NCBI GenBank assembly: GCA_028696815.1
Contig: JAQVGG010000010.1
Span: 1-47,368 of the forward strand
Reading direction: 5' to 3'
DNA length: 47,368 bases
Source of the DNA: Candidatus Altimarinota bacterium
Lineage (GTDB): Bacteria; Patescibacteriota; Gracilibacteria; BD1-5; UBA6164
This document shows positions 20,368 to 31,080 of this stretch, piece after piece. The notes beneath the pieces were generated by a model. The model made no database searches and was not told the DNA's origin. It worked only from the letters and a program-made list of their open reading frames with translations. Positions within the stretch are counted from its first letter, which is position 1. The number at the start of each line of letters is the position of its first letter. A program made the translations under genes and the position numbers.

Positions 20368-20468
20368 AAAGATAAAAAATATAAATTTTATTCTTTCGCA
20401 AAACAGGGGGCAATCAGAGATTGGTACTCAACAGTTGCTCAATCAAAAAATTTATATTTTTTATCTTT
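20368..20468. repeat. Long inverted repeat with a structured 57-nt loop
   Basis: The 22-base arms 20368-20389 and 20447-20468 are perfect complements. The loop (20390-20446) is less AT-rich and contains GGGGGCAATC, CAATC/GATTG and GCAA/TTGC pairings. It lies between the fmt stop and the ABC permease start. It may be a structured RNA, a terminator, or a MITE-like insertion. No known riboswitch core was recognised. The rest of 20360-20501 contains nothing else evident. Confidence 0.7.
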
Positions 20469-20501
20469 GGTATTTTCTATTTTACATTTTGATTTATTTT
20501 T

Positions 20502-21260
20502 ATGATAAACATTATTTTTTCTACATTTAAAGAGATAGTAAGAAATAAGTTTTTATACTTGATACTTTTTTTTGCTTTTGTATTTATAGCTTTTTCAATA
20601 CTGCTTTGAAAACTTACAATTTGAGATGATGCAAAAGTAGTAGTTGATTTTTGACTTGCTATGATAGAGATATTTTGACTTATAGGTGTACTTTTTGTAT
20701 GAAGTCAGCTTTTGTTTAAAGAAGTAGAATGAAAAACTATATTTTTGATTTTATCCAAACCTATAAAAAGATATGAGTTTATACTTGGGAAATTTTTAGG
20801 ATTTTCCGCTACTATTGCACTAATCATATTTTTACAATCTATACTTTTTTTGATAGTATTAGCTATAAAATGAATAGCTTTAGATCACTTGATAGTGTTT
20901 TCTCTACTTTTTACATTTTTTAAACTAGAAATAGTTTTATCTCTTGTGTTTTTCTTTTCAAGCTTTATGTCAAATATACTGACTATACTTGTTTCTATGA
21001 TGATATATGTATTAAGTCATAGTTTCTCTTTGATACTAGATATGGTAAACCGTTTTCAAAATGAAGTTATTGTAGGTTTTATCAAAGCTATACAACTTTT
21101 GTTTCCTCCTTTTGAAGCTCTGAATATAAAAGATGTGATAGGATGATTTACAAACTTCTCTACTAATTTTTTTATATTTAATTCATTTTACTCTGTTGCT
21201 TATTTGATTATAATACTATACTTTACAGTAGTTATATTTAATAAAAAAGAGTTTGAATAA
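20502..21260 (+). CDS. ABC-2 type transporter permease
   Basis: 252 aa with about six spans. The cytoplasmic N-terminus IIFSTFKEIVRNKFLYLIL, an early helix pair, and the loop FKEVEGKTIFLILSKPIKRY (coupling region) are typical for ABC-2 permeases of the NatB or gliding-type class. Such proteins pair with a separate ATP-binding subunit to export lipids, polysaccharides or peptides. No ATPase gene is adjacent, so the partner must be elsewhere. The substrate is unknown. Long hairpins lie on both sides of the gene (20368-20468 and 21268-21344), which suggests that it is transcribed as its own unit. Confidence 0.82.
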
Positions 21261-21267
21261 AGGCGCT

Positions 21268-21344
21268 TAGGTACCGGTCTCCCCGTTAGAAAGCTCTTAC
21301 TTCAATTTTTAGTAATTGCTTTTAAATACAGAGACCGGTACCTA
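21268..21344. repeat. 14-bp inverted repeat with GAGACCGGTACC arms
   Basis: Arms TAGGTACCGGTCTC (21268-21281) and GAGACCGGTACCTA (21331-21344) are perfect complements around a 49-base loop. No T run follows, so it is not an obvious terminator. The GAGACCGGT core recurs in the hairpin at 35255-35294. Confidence 0.7.
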
Positions 21345-21366
21345 GTTAGAAGTTAAAAGTAAAACT

Positions 21367-22281
21367 ATGAATAAGCAAGACTTAATAAATTATTGAAAAG
21401 ACCTTTGACTTAAGCAATCAGATATAGAAAAAATAATACAAAAAGAAGCTGATTTAACTATTAGTCAGCTTTTTTTGCTGGAAGAAATTGATGATAAATA
21501 TATAGAAAACATAAAATCATCTTTTGATAGATTAAAAAAGTGAGAACCACTTGAGTATATCCTAAACAAAGCGGAGTTTTACTGACTAGATTTTTATGTT
21601 GATAATAGAGTTTTAATACCAAGAAATGATACAGAGGTTATGGTTAAGGAAGTGATTAATGAACTAAATAATACCCCTATCTCTACCCCTTTTCCCCTCC
21701 AGGAGAAAGGGAATAGTTATATGACTTTGATTGACGTATGAACGTGAAGTTGAGCTATCCCAATATCTGTTTTGAAAAATACAGATAAAATAAATAAATG
21801 TTATGCAATAGAATTGTCACAAGAAGCTTTAGAAGTAGCAAAAATCAATGTAGAAATACATTGATTAGAAAACAAAATAGAACTTATAAATTGAGATTTA
21901 TTGACACCTTTCCTATCACCTACCACCTACAACCTGTTATCTACAATTATTATCACAGCAAACTTGCCTTACATAAGAACCTGAGATTATAAAAGTATGG
22001 ATGACAGTGTAGTATTTTATGAGCCAGATTTAGCTCTATACTGATGAGAAAAAACAGGTTTTGAGTTGTACGAAAAATTGATAGAACAATGTTTAGAATT
22101 AAAAGAAAAATTATATTCTCCCACTGCTAGGGGGGAGCTAGAGGGGGGGCTGACTCTGTTCATCGAGATATGATATGATCAATATGAATATTCAAAAAAC
22201 TACTTAAAAAATCTTTGATTAAACTTTGAATACTTCAAAGATAATAGTTGAATATATAGATGTGTAAAAATAGAGTTTTAG
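21367..22281 (+). CDS. prmC: Release factor glutamine methyltransferase with two in-frame repeat inserts
   Basis: 304 aa. PrmC methylates the Gln of the GGQ motif in peptide release factors, using SAM. Visible are the N-terminal helical domain, RLKKGEPLEYILNKAEFYGL, VLIPRNDTEVMV, motif I LIDVGTGSGAIPISVL, and ITANLPYI, in which the usual NPPY is NLPY as in many PrmC proteins. Residues about 102-117 (TPISTPFPLQEKGNS) and 251-265 (SPTARGELEGGLT) come from C/G-rich palindromic repeats. The second insert replaces the short loop before FIEIGYDQ. In an organism where UGA is sense, RF2 should be missing or changed, so PrmC probably serves RF1 alone; this is inference. Confidence 0.92.
21671..21715. 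repeat. In-frame palindromic repeat 1 inside prmC
   Basis: CCCCTATCTCTACCCCTTTT followed by CCCCTCCAGGAGAAAGGG. The sequence resembles the C-rich arm and short palindrome seen in fmt and mutL. It adds about 15 residues in-frame. Confidence 0.72.
22117..22160. repeat. In-frame palindromic repeat 2 inside prmC
   Basis: TTCTCCCACTGCTAGGGGGG followed by AGCTAGAGGGGGGGCTGACT. It has runs of six or seven G in a genome that otherwise avoids G. It is in-frame and read as SPTARGELEGGLT. Confidence 0.72.
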
Positions 22282-22291
22282 ATTAATAAAC

Positions 22292-22319
22292 TTGATAATT
22301 TTTAAATAGAGAATATAAT
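22292..22319 (+). promoter_or_regulatory. Promoter of the toxin-antitoxin pair
   Basis: TTGATA (22292-22297) is followed after 16 bases by TATAAT (22314-22319). It points at the antitoxin start at 22353. The 33-base leader may hold the operator for autoregulation, which is usual for Phd-type antitoxins. Confidence 0.65.
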
Positions 22320-22352
22320 GAACCGTACAATAATTTATATTAATCGCACAAT

Positions 22353-22604
22353 ATGAAAACTACAACATCAACAAATCTCAAACAATCTCTTTGAGAAATG
22401 CTTAAAAATATCAACAAAGAACCTGTAAAAATAACTAAAAGAAGCAGAGATCACGCCGTTTTAATTTGATATAGTGAATATTCTCATCTGAAAGAACTAG
22501 AGGAATATGAAGACATACTTTTTTGACTGGCGGCAAAAGAAGTTATGAAATGATGAATGGCTTCAAAAGAGGAAACACAGTCTTTACTTGATAGTATAAA
22601 ATAA
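22353..22604 (+). CDS. Type II antitoxin, Phd/YefM family
   Basis: 83 aa. The N-terminal half (TTTSTNLKQSLGEMLKNINK, then EPVKITKRSRDHAVLIGYSE) is the Phd/YefM DNA-binding fold. The C-terminal half (residues 48-83) is the toxin-binding tail. It would bind its own promoter and neutralise the toxin encoded one base downstream. The gene has its own promoter (22292-22319). Four glycines are TGA, so a code-25-adapted copy is present. Confidence 0.86.
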
Positions 22605-22605
22605 G

Positions 22606-22872
22606 ATGGAGATTATTTTGTCAAAACAAGCATTAAAAAAACTTTCTATTATAAGTAAGTCAGACCAAGAGCATGCCAGTTTGATTAAAAAGAAATTGAT
22701 TCTCATATCTAAAAAAGAAGTTGAATTAGTCCAGTTAAAATGATATAAGTGAATATACAAAGAGAGAGTTTGAAAATACAGGATTATATTTAATTATACG
22801 AAATCTCATGTAAATATAATTATTTTAGAGAGAAGGGACTTGGTTTATAATTTAGTAAGTCATCTATTATAA
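22606..22872 (+). CDS. Type II toxin, RelE/ParE family
   Basis: 88 aa. The fold markers are an N-terminal strand and helices (MEIILSKQALKKL), the basic segment QLKGYKGIYKERVGKYRIIF, and the C-terminal strand plus NIIILERRDLVYN. GKYRIIF followed by a late Arg and Tyr is typical of RelE-type ribosome-dependent mRNA endonucleases, though ParE-type gyrase inhibitors share the fold. The start ATG is one base after the antitoxin stop. An intrinsic terminator begins at the stop codon, so the pair forms a complete two-gene unit. Confidence 0.85.
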
Positions 22873-22899
22873 AATAGCCTGATATCAGGCTATTTTTTG
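22871..22899 (+). terminator. Terminator of the toxin-antitoxin unit
   Basis: The palindrome AATAGCCTG / CAGGCTATT (22873-22881 and 22886-22894, ATAT loop) is followed by a T run. It begins at the toxin stop codon. Confidence 0.88.
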
Positions 22900-22953
22900 T
22901 ATTAAATGAGATTTTATGATAAAATAAATAAAGAAAAATAAAAACAATAATTG

Positions 22954-25900
22954 ATGAAAAAATCTCTTGTAAAACAATTGTATGAACAAACTAATTTAAA
23001 AATTCTTCCTAAAGAAATTAGGAAGGAGGTTTTTTGAAGTTTAGGGTTATGAAGTTTTGATGAGATAAGTCAAGAGACTATAAATGATATTATTAAAAGA
23101 GTTTGATATATTTTAAATACAAAAGAGATTGATAACTCTGAAATATTCAAGCTTATAGGAGCATCTAATATTAATGATGTGGAAAAAATATGCAAATGAT
23201 TTTGAAGAGGATTTACTTTAATAGAAGCCTACGATTGAACTTTAGAAAATGTTAGCAAAATATATTTTAGTTATAAAATTTCTATTGAAAGTGCAAAATT
23301 AATCTTTGGTTATTTAGATAAGGAAAATGTATGAATATGAGTATTAAATGAGAAAACTTTTATTAACTTTATAACATATTGCAGATTATTTAGAACAACT
23401 GAATTAAAAAGCGAAAATATAGAAGAAAAAGCAGATATTTTAAAACCAATTTGTTGAATAAATTTAGATTTAGAATGGTTTTCAGATAGTCATTTGTTTA
23501 ATACACTACAAACAATTACTTGAAAAAGAAGTGCTATAGAGTATTCAAATGTAGATACTAAGGCTATATATAAACAATTTTTTCAAAACTTTCCACAATA
23601 TACTTGGATAGATGAAAATTGAGAAAAATATACAGAGGCTTGGGATAAAAAACATTTTAAAGAAGAAAATTCAGAACTTTGATATATATTAATACAAAAT
23701 CTCTCAGTTGACTTTATAAACTTATTTAGTGATGAGTTTGAAGACTGGAGTGATGCTGAAGAAAATGATAATTTTATGCTTTTTTATAATTTAGCAGACC
23801 CCGTTAAGTATAACATACTAAACTTTATCAAATTTATAAAACAAAATAATTTATTTAAAATAAATCTTAAAGATGTAGATAAAACTTTTGTTCACTTTAT
23901 AGCTTCTGAATTTAAAAGGCATAAGATAGATAATAGTATAGAATTGGTAGATTGATTTTTCGATGAGCAAATCAGTTGATATCAAGATTTTTCTGATCCA
24001 CTACTGAAGTCATTGATTTTAAAATGAAATGAATTATATACAAACCTAGCTTATATCTGTGAATTATATAAGCTACCTGTTAAATTATCCAGTTTTAGGC
24101 AAATAGAAAAAAGTTATAAAGAAAAATATAAAGAAAGTATTTGTGAAATATTTGTTTTACAATCAGAAAAAATACAGGAAATAATATTTATAGTCCAAAA
24201 TTATAAAAAATGATTTTGAAAGGATTTAGAAATAGAAGACTTACTTTATATTTTTCAAAATTCTGTTTTAGAAATTGTTGAAATTAATTATATATATAAT
24301 TTCAAAAAATTAACTCATATAAAACTAGACTGACATATCAATAAAGAAGATAAAATCATTCAACTTCTTCAAGAAACATTTTTCCCTGACAATGAACAAA
24401 AGTTTTATAGAGAGTTTTTTAGACAAAAAGACTGAAACATAGTCTTAAATCCTGATAAAAGAACTTTATTAAAAATGATTTTTGATAGCAAAGTAGAGGG
24501 AGAATCTCTTAGAGTTTTCATAAATAACTTCTCTTGATTAACTCTATGAAAATTAGTTAAGTTTTATAGAGATAGTTGAATAAGTTTGAATTTTACACAA
24601 TGGATGGAAGAAGAGAGATTTTTAATACAATATTCTTTAAATAATAATAATTATTATTATTTAAAACATAATTTTGAAATAGCTAATAATATATATTCAC
24701 AAGAAGGAGGATTTTATGATACAATAAAATTAAAAACAATTCTTGATAAAACTTGATGATTTTTAACTAAAACTTTTGTAAATAAATTTATAGTAGAATG
24801 ATGTAGTGAGGAAGAATTAGATCAACTTATAAGTAGCTATAAAGAAACTACAGAAAAAATACTTTCTTCAGAAAGTATAGATTTGTGAGAAATAAATGAT
24901 AATATGGCTGAAGCTATATTTATGGCATATAGACCAACGAGTTTTACTATAGAGCAAATAAAAGAAAAACTTAGATGAGAATTGCAAGATAATACAGAAC
25001 ATTTAAAAAAAGTCAGCTTTACTCCTGAATGATATGAAAAAGAGTTTTCTAAATCAGAAAAGAGGCTAAAACAATGAGAACAAGTAAACACAGAAGTAAT
25101 TTGAAAAATTGAAAATGAGATATTACAGGTTCCACAAAATTCTGAAGAACAAGATTTCTGAAAAATAGACTTTAAAAAGTTTTTTACAAGCTCAACAAAT
25201 TTAGAAGAATTAAGACCTATTTTACAGCAAATCTACTCATTAAATAATGATTATAGGATAGCAGAATATAGGACTAAAATATGAACTTCCAAAGAATATG
25301 ATTATACAAGATTACAATCTCTTAGTGGTATATTTTGAGTTGTAACAAAAGATAGCTTTTTCTCTGATAATACACCCATAATACCTTATATTGTTTCAAC
25401 AATACCTTTTAATCAGTTAAAGACTATATTTTGAAATTTGCAAAATATAAAAGATACAAAATTTAAGAAATTATTTGAAGAATATTTTAAAGAAGAGTAT
25501 TTACAAGATGAGGATAAATTACAGGAATGTTTTTCTAAACTACTTTTTGAACAACTTAAGTTTATAGCATCAAGGGTTAAAAAAGAAATTGATAAAGAGT
25601 TAAAGAAATTTTGAGATTTACCTTGAGAGTGAGATAAAGTAAGGTTTAATGTGTGTAAAAATATAGCTTCATTTTTTGCTATGGCATGAAGTGAGCTTTG
25701 TACCGCAAATGATGTAAACAGACATAATGAGGAGAGGTATGTTCCTGTAAATATAATAGATGAAAATAGTAAGCAAATAATCTGAATGCTTATGATGTAT
25801 GTTGAACAAGAAAGAGATTATTTAGTTGTTAGATGATTTAATTTAAGAAAAGAAATGTATTATAAATACGACATAGATTCTATAGCAGAAACTATGGTAA

Positions 25901-26133
25901 ATTTTGTAAGAGAATTTGCTCTAGAAAATGGGTATAAAAAAGTTTATATTCCAATGCATTGAGATCAACATCTTGTAAGTAACTTTGATTGATTGAGAAA
26001 ATCAATTGATAAAATAAGTAGTTGAAATAAATGAAGAGCTGACTATGAAAAAAAAGAAAAATTTGAATGATGACAAATATGACAAGAAGGTTGATTTACG
26101 GTAAATACACTATATTTACTTCTTGATTTATAA
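22954..26133 (+). CDS. Large 1059-aa protein, unrecognised
   Basis: 1059 aa, the longest gene here. No family was recognised. The first about 850 residues are hydrophilic and helix-rich, with the motifs GFGRGFTLIEAYDGT near residue 90 and several long charged stretches (about 630-730 may be coiled coil). The last about 200 residues seem to be a separate compact domain: RFNVCKNIASFFAMAGSELC, then RYVPVNIID, MLMMYVEQERDYLVVRGFNL, FVREFALENGYKKVYIPMHG and DQHLVSN. This end looks like an alpha/beta domain and may have an acetyltransferase-like or peptidase-like fold, but I cannot assign it. No signal peptide or membrane span was seen. The 220-aa gene 60 bases downstream may be a partner. Confidence 0.75.
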
Positions 26134-26193
26134 TTTCTTGCAAAAATCCTAAACTTTAATAGACTATTAGAAGTTATTTAAACAAATATTTTT

Positions 26194-26856
26194 ATGTCTT
26201 TAGAAGATTACATACCAGATATAGAAAGCTCTGAGTGATGATGACAGTCCGCGGAAGCCATAAAAGAGATATCAGAAAAATTTAAAGAGTCAGTAAAAAA
26301 GTGAGCGGCATGAATTAAAAGAACTCAGAAAGATGAAAAAAAAGCTAAGGCACAAGACATGCTTTTGGCTAATTTTTTGGTTAAACTTATTTTAGATAAA
26401 AAATATGATCCTCTTTTAAATTCACTTTTTTCATCACTTAGTAAATGATTTTCATCAAACTTCCTACTAGGAGTTATGTCATTAGTTTATATAGATATTT
26501 CTCATAAAATAAGAGAATTTTCATGAAAACAACAAATAGATTTTTCTTATAAATCTCCCGAATTAGTTACGTTTGATGATGCTCATTTACCTATTCCTAT
26601 AAAAAACAGGATAAATAGTTGGGTTGAAGACATGATAGACTCTGTATCTATTAATTATTCTCATATACAAACAGAAAAGTTATTAGAGCTACTTAAAACA
26701 GATGAATCTATAATAAAATTTATAAGTTTAGTATTTGCTTTTTTCTTACGTGAAGTAAATATTACAATTACTGAATCAAAAGCAGAAAGTATAATTGCTT
26801 TTATACTTACAGAAGTTTATAAATCACTTGAAAAATTAGAAATTGAGGAGGTGTAG
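26194..26856 (+). CDS. 220-aa soluble protein, unrecognised
   Basis: 220 aa, function unknown. It starts with an acidic, Gly-rich segment (IPDIESSEGGGQSAEAIKEI, with three TGA codons in a row), then a basic helix (SVKKGAAGIKRTQKDEKKAK), then a globular region (about 65-220) with hydrophobic stretches such as FSSNFLLGVMSLVYIDI and SIIKFISLVFAFFLREVNIT. These are probably buried helices, not membrane spans. It lies 60 bases after the 1059-aa gene and just before the terminator and promoter ahead of fusA, so it may belong with the large protein. Confidence 0.72.
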
Positions 26857-26905
26857 ATTATTTTACTTAAATTTGACTTATAGGTACTTTTGTATAAAAT
26901 CTCCC

Positions 26906-26945
26906 CGCAAACAAAAGTCTGTATTTTGCAGACTTGTTTTTAATT
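26906..26945 (+). terminator. Terminator before fusA
   Basis: AAGTCTG and CAGACTT (26918-26937 region) form a stem with a TATTTTG loop, followed by TGTTTTTAA. It ends the large-protein unit. A TATAAT at 26945-26950 immediately follows and could be the -10 of the fusA promoter, with TATTTT 17 bases before it. Confidence 0.7.
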
Positions 26946-26976
26946 ATAATAAACATTTAATATTTAATATATTTTT

Positions 26977-29121
26977 ATGAGTGCAAGAACTCCTTTAAAT
27001 AAGGTAAGAAATATAGGTATTATAGCCCATATAGATGCTGGTAAAACTACTACAACTGAAAGAATATTATACTATACATGAAAAATCCATAAAATAGGTG
27101 AAACTCACGATGGTGAAGGTACTATGGACTGGATGGAACAAGAAAAAGAAAGAGGTATTACAATTACTTCTGCAGCTACAACTGCGTTTTGGAAAGATCA
27201 TCAAATAAATATCATAGATACTCCAGGTCACGTTGATTTTACAATTGAAGTAGAAAGGTCTCTTAGAGTATTAGATGGTTGAGTTGCTGTATTTGATGCT
27301 TCTCAATGAGTAGAACCACAATCAGAAACTGTATGGAAACAAGCTGATAAATATGGGGTTCCAAGAATAGCTTTTGTTAATAAAATGGATAAAACTGGTT
27401 GAGACTTTGATATGACTATAGATTCAATTAGAAAAAGACTTGCTTGAAATAAAGTAGTTGCTATTCAATACCCTATTGGACAAGCTGAAACATTTGAAGG
27501 TATAGTTGATATTGTTGAAATGAAAGCTTACCACTTTGAAGGAGATTCATGAGAAAAAATAACTGAAATAGATGTTCCAGCTGATTTAAGAGATAAGTGT
27601 GAGGCATTAAGACTTGAACTAATGGAAAAAGTTGCTGAGTTTGATGATTCTTTAATGGAAAAATACTTTGAAGCAGGTGAATTAACTGTAGAGGAAATCA
27701 AGAAAGGTTTAAGAGCTTGAGTAACTAAAAATGATTTATATGCTGTAACTTGTGGTTCAGCTCTTCAAAATATTTGAGTTCAAATGGTAATTGATGCTGC
27801 TGTTGAATATTTACCTAGTCCAGTTGATGTAAATGACGGGCAATTAGATGTTAAAGATATAGATTCTGGTGAAATTTTAAAATCTATACCTGTTGCTGCA
27901 GATTCATCACTTGCAGCTATAGCATTTAAAATAGCTACTGATCCGTTTGTAGGTACTCTATGTTATACTAGAGTTTATGCTGGTACTTTAAAAGCAGGAT
28001 CATATGTTTATAATGCTACAACTTGAGAAAAAGAAAGAGTAGGTAGACTTTTACAAATGCATGCAAATACAAGGGTTGAAATAGATGAGATTTCTGCTTG
28101 AAATATCTGAGCAATAGTAGGTTTAAAAGACACTAAAACAGGTGATACTCTTTGTGATATAAATGATAAATTCTTAGTTGAGTCTATAGAATTCCCACAA
28201 CCAGTTATATCAGTTTCAGTTGAGCCAAAATCAAAAGCTGACCAGGAAAAAATGGGTATGGCTTTATCTAAACTTGCTAATGAGGATCCAAGTTTTAGAG
28301 TTAGAACTGATGAAGAAACAGGACAAACTATCATCTCAGGTATGGGTGAATTACACTTAGATATCATAGTTGATAGAATGAGAAGAGAATTTAAAGTGGA
28401 ATGTAATGTAGGTGCTCCACAAGTTGCTTATAGAGAAACAATTAAAGGAATAGCTGCTGATGTAGAACATAAATACTCAAAACAAACTTGAGGTAGAGGT
28501 CAATATGGTCATGTTATTATCACATTTGAACCATACAAAGAGATGGATGAAGCTGATATAAAAGCAGAAGCAAAAGAAAAACCAGTAAATAAATTTGTAA
28601 ATAAAATAGTAGGTTGAACTATCCCTAAAGAATATATTCCTGGTGTAGAAAAGGGTTTAAATGAATCTTATGCTAGAGGTTTCTTAGCAGGTTATCCAAT
28701 GGTTGATATTAAAGCTACATTAACATTTGGTTCTTACCATGATGTTGACTCTTCTGAATTATCATTTAAACTAGCTGCTTCAAAAGCTTTTCAAGCTGCA
28801 TGTAGAAAAGCTCAAGCTTCACTACTTGAACCTATAATGAAAGTTGAAGTAAATACTCCTGAAGAATATATGTGAGATATTATAGGACAAATAAACTCTA
28901 AAAGAGGTAGAATAGAAGAAATGTGAGATAGATGACAAGCTAAAATAGTTACTGCATATGTTCCACTTTCTGAAATGTTTGGTTACATGACTGAGTTAAG
29001 ATCAGCATCTCAAGGTAGAGCAACTTACTCTATGGAATTCGATCATTATGAAGAAGTTCCATCAAACGTAGCTACAAAAATTATACAAGATAGATGATTT
29101 AAATTACCTGAAGAAGAATAA
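26977..29121 (+). CDS. fusA: Translation elongation factor G
   Basis: 714 aa, the usual EF-G length. It is the GTPase that moves tRNAs and mRNA on the ribosome. Seen are G1 [15 protein letters not shown] (about residues 15-29), G2 [15 protein letters not shown]3 DTPGHVDF, G4 FVNKMDKTG, and the later domains with [30 protein letters not shown], and domain [18 protein letters not shown]-like. In contrast to most genes here, glycine is often GGT or GGA; TGA is used less and not in G1 or G3. This fits codon selection in a highly expressed gene. An intrinsic terminator follows at 29127. Confidence 0.98.
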
Positions 29122-29126
29122 TAATA

Positions 29127-29157
29127 AACTCTCTCTAATTTTAGAGGGAGTTTTTTT
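29127..29157 (+). terminator. Terminator of fusA
   Basis: AACTCTCTCTAA and TTAGAGGGAGTT form a stem with one G-T pair and a short loop, followed by seven T residues. It lies five bases after the fusA stop. Confidence 0.85.
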
Positions 29158-29159
29158 AT

Positions 29160-29454
29160 ATTTAAATTGCTTTTTTATAAAAATCATTATTATAAATTAA
29201 GTACCTATTTCTAATGGTACTAAATCTAACAAAAATGAGAATAATAAGATTGGTTAAGAGTATATAGACAATATTAAATACATTAAAGTTAATATTAAAT
29301 AGATAAATAATTTCAAAAAAGATAATATTTACCACTTTTCATTGATATAATCATAAAAATATAAGTATTTATTCAAAATTCAGAAACATATTCTGAATGT
29401 ATTATTGTGTATATATTCTGAGCGTATAGTTTAGTTTATAACAAAAAATAAAAG
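29160..29454. other. Intergenic region before rny with small hairpins
   Basis: 295 AT-rich bases without a gene. Two small hairpins are visible: AGTACC/GGTACT (about 29199-29220) and ATTCAGAA/TTCTGAAT (about 29377-29397). The second arm partly recurs at 29415 (ATATTCTGAGCG). The promoter of rny should lie here, but no clear -35/-10 pair stands out. Confidence 0.4.
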
Positions 29455-30942
29455 ATGTGATTTATAATACAATTATTAATTGCTGCCATTTTTTGAGCAG
29501 TATTATCTACAGTTTTCTTTTTTATATGGGAAAATAGAAAGCTTGTAGAGAAAAAAAATAAGTGAGATAATATACTAGAATCTGCTAGAAAAGAGTCTGA
29601 AAATATATTAAAAGATGCAAGAAAACAAGCAGATGATATAATGCAAAAGGCAGAAAAAGTAGAAGAACGTATAATCGAAAGAGAAGAAAAACTTGAGCAA
29701 AAACTAGATGAAATAGAGAAAAAAAGAGAAGATTTAAAACTTGATGAAGGAGTTTTAGAATCTGAGAAAGATAGATTAAAAGAAAAAGCTAAAGAGCTTG
29801 ACTGAAAACTTTCAGAATTATCAAAACTTTCTGAAGAAGAAGCAAAAACTTTATTTTTAAAACAAATAGAGGAAAAATATGAAGGAGATGCCTTAGATAT
29901 AGTAAGTAAATATAAAAAGAGGTTAGAAGATAGAAAAAAAGAAGAAGCAAGGGAAATTATTTTAAGATCTATTCAACAGTATGCTTCTGATGTAACTAGT
30001 GAAGTAACTACCACAGTAATAGAAATACCCAGTGATGATATAAAAGGTAAACTTATAGGTAAAGAAGGTAGAAATATTACAACATTTGAAAAAGCTACTT
30101 GAGTTGCTCTTATTATAGATGATACTCCAGATAGCGTTTTTATCTCAGCATTTGATTTATATAGAAGATATATAGCAAAAAAATCATTAGAAAAACTTAT
30201 AGAAGATGGTAGAATACAACCAGCGAGAATTGAAGAAATAGTTACAAAGACTGAAGCAGAGGCAGATATATTATTAAAAGAGCTTTGAACTAAGGTATGT
30301 GATGAGTTAGGTATAGATAATCTACCTGATGAAATAATGTCAGTTATTGGTAAGTTAAGGTTTAGAACAAGTTACGGTCAAAACATACTTAAACATAGTA
30401 AAGAAACAGCTATAATTGCTGAATCTATAGCTCAGGATCTTTGAGCTGATCCAAAACTTGTTAAAATATGAGGACTACTTCATGATATAGGAAAAGCTTT
30501 AGATCAAGAAATAGAATGAACTCATCCTGAAATAGGTGCTAAACTTGCAAGGAAGTATAAACTTCATGAAAAAGTTGTTGATATGATAGAAAATCATCAT
30601 GGAGAATCATTTAGTATCAGTTTAGAAGCTGCTATAGTGCAAGTAGCTGATGCTATAAGTTCTGTTAGACCGTGAGCTAGAAGAGAAGCTATTGAACAAT
30701 ATGTAAAAAGAGTTCAAGAGATGGAAGCGCTTGTAGGAAGTTTCCCATGAGTAACAAAGGCTTATGCACTTAGTGCTTGAAGAGAAGTAAGAGTTTTTGT
30801 AGACGCAGAAACTATATCTGATTTACAAGCGCAAGAAACAGCTAGAGAAATAGCTCTAGATATACAAAATAAACTTTCTTATCCATGAGAAGTAAAAGTA
30901 AACTTGATAAGAGAGATGAGAGTAATTGAATATGCTAAATAA
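29455..30942 (+). CDS. rny: Ribonuclease Y
   Basis: 495 aa. RNase Y is a membrane-anchored endoribonuclease that starts mRNA decay. The N-terminus ([20 protein letters not shown]) is the single membrane anchor, followed by a long coiled coil (residues about 30-190), a KH domain with [20 protein letters not shown], and an HD domain with [29 protein letters not shown] and IENHHGE. The second codon is TGA, read as Gly. The 3' half ends in [16 protein letters not shown], the usual C-terminus. Its presence suggests Bacillus-type mRNA turnover. Confidence 0.96.
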
Positions 30943-30968
30943 TAAAATATCCTAAGGAATTTACTGTT

Positions 30969-31080
30969 TGTCATTCTGAACTTGTTTCAGAACCATTAAA
31001 TGTAAATACAATATTTAGAAAAAATATTCTTTGATTATAAGGAGGATAAATTATGATTCTGAAACAAGTTCAGAATGACA
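30969..31080. repeat. 24-bp inverted repeat spanning the efp start
   Basis: Arms 30969-30992 (TGTCATTCTGAACTTGTTTC plus AGAA) and 31057-31080 are perfect reverse complements, 64 bases apart. The right arm lies within the reading frame of efp directly after its first ATG. It looks like a MITE or a similar mobile repeat. Confidence 0.85.

Noticed and set aside
20390-20446. A tRNA-like sequence within the long inverted repeat
   Set aside because: The D-arm, anticodon and T-loop consensus could not be fitted, and no acceptor stem exists.
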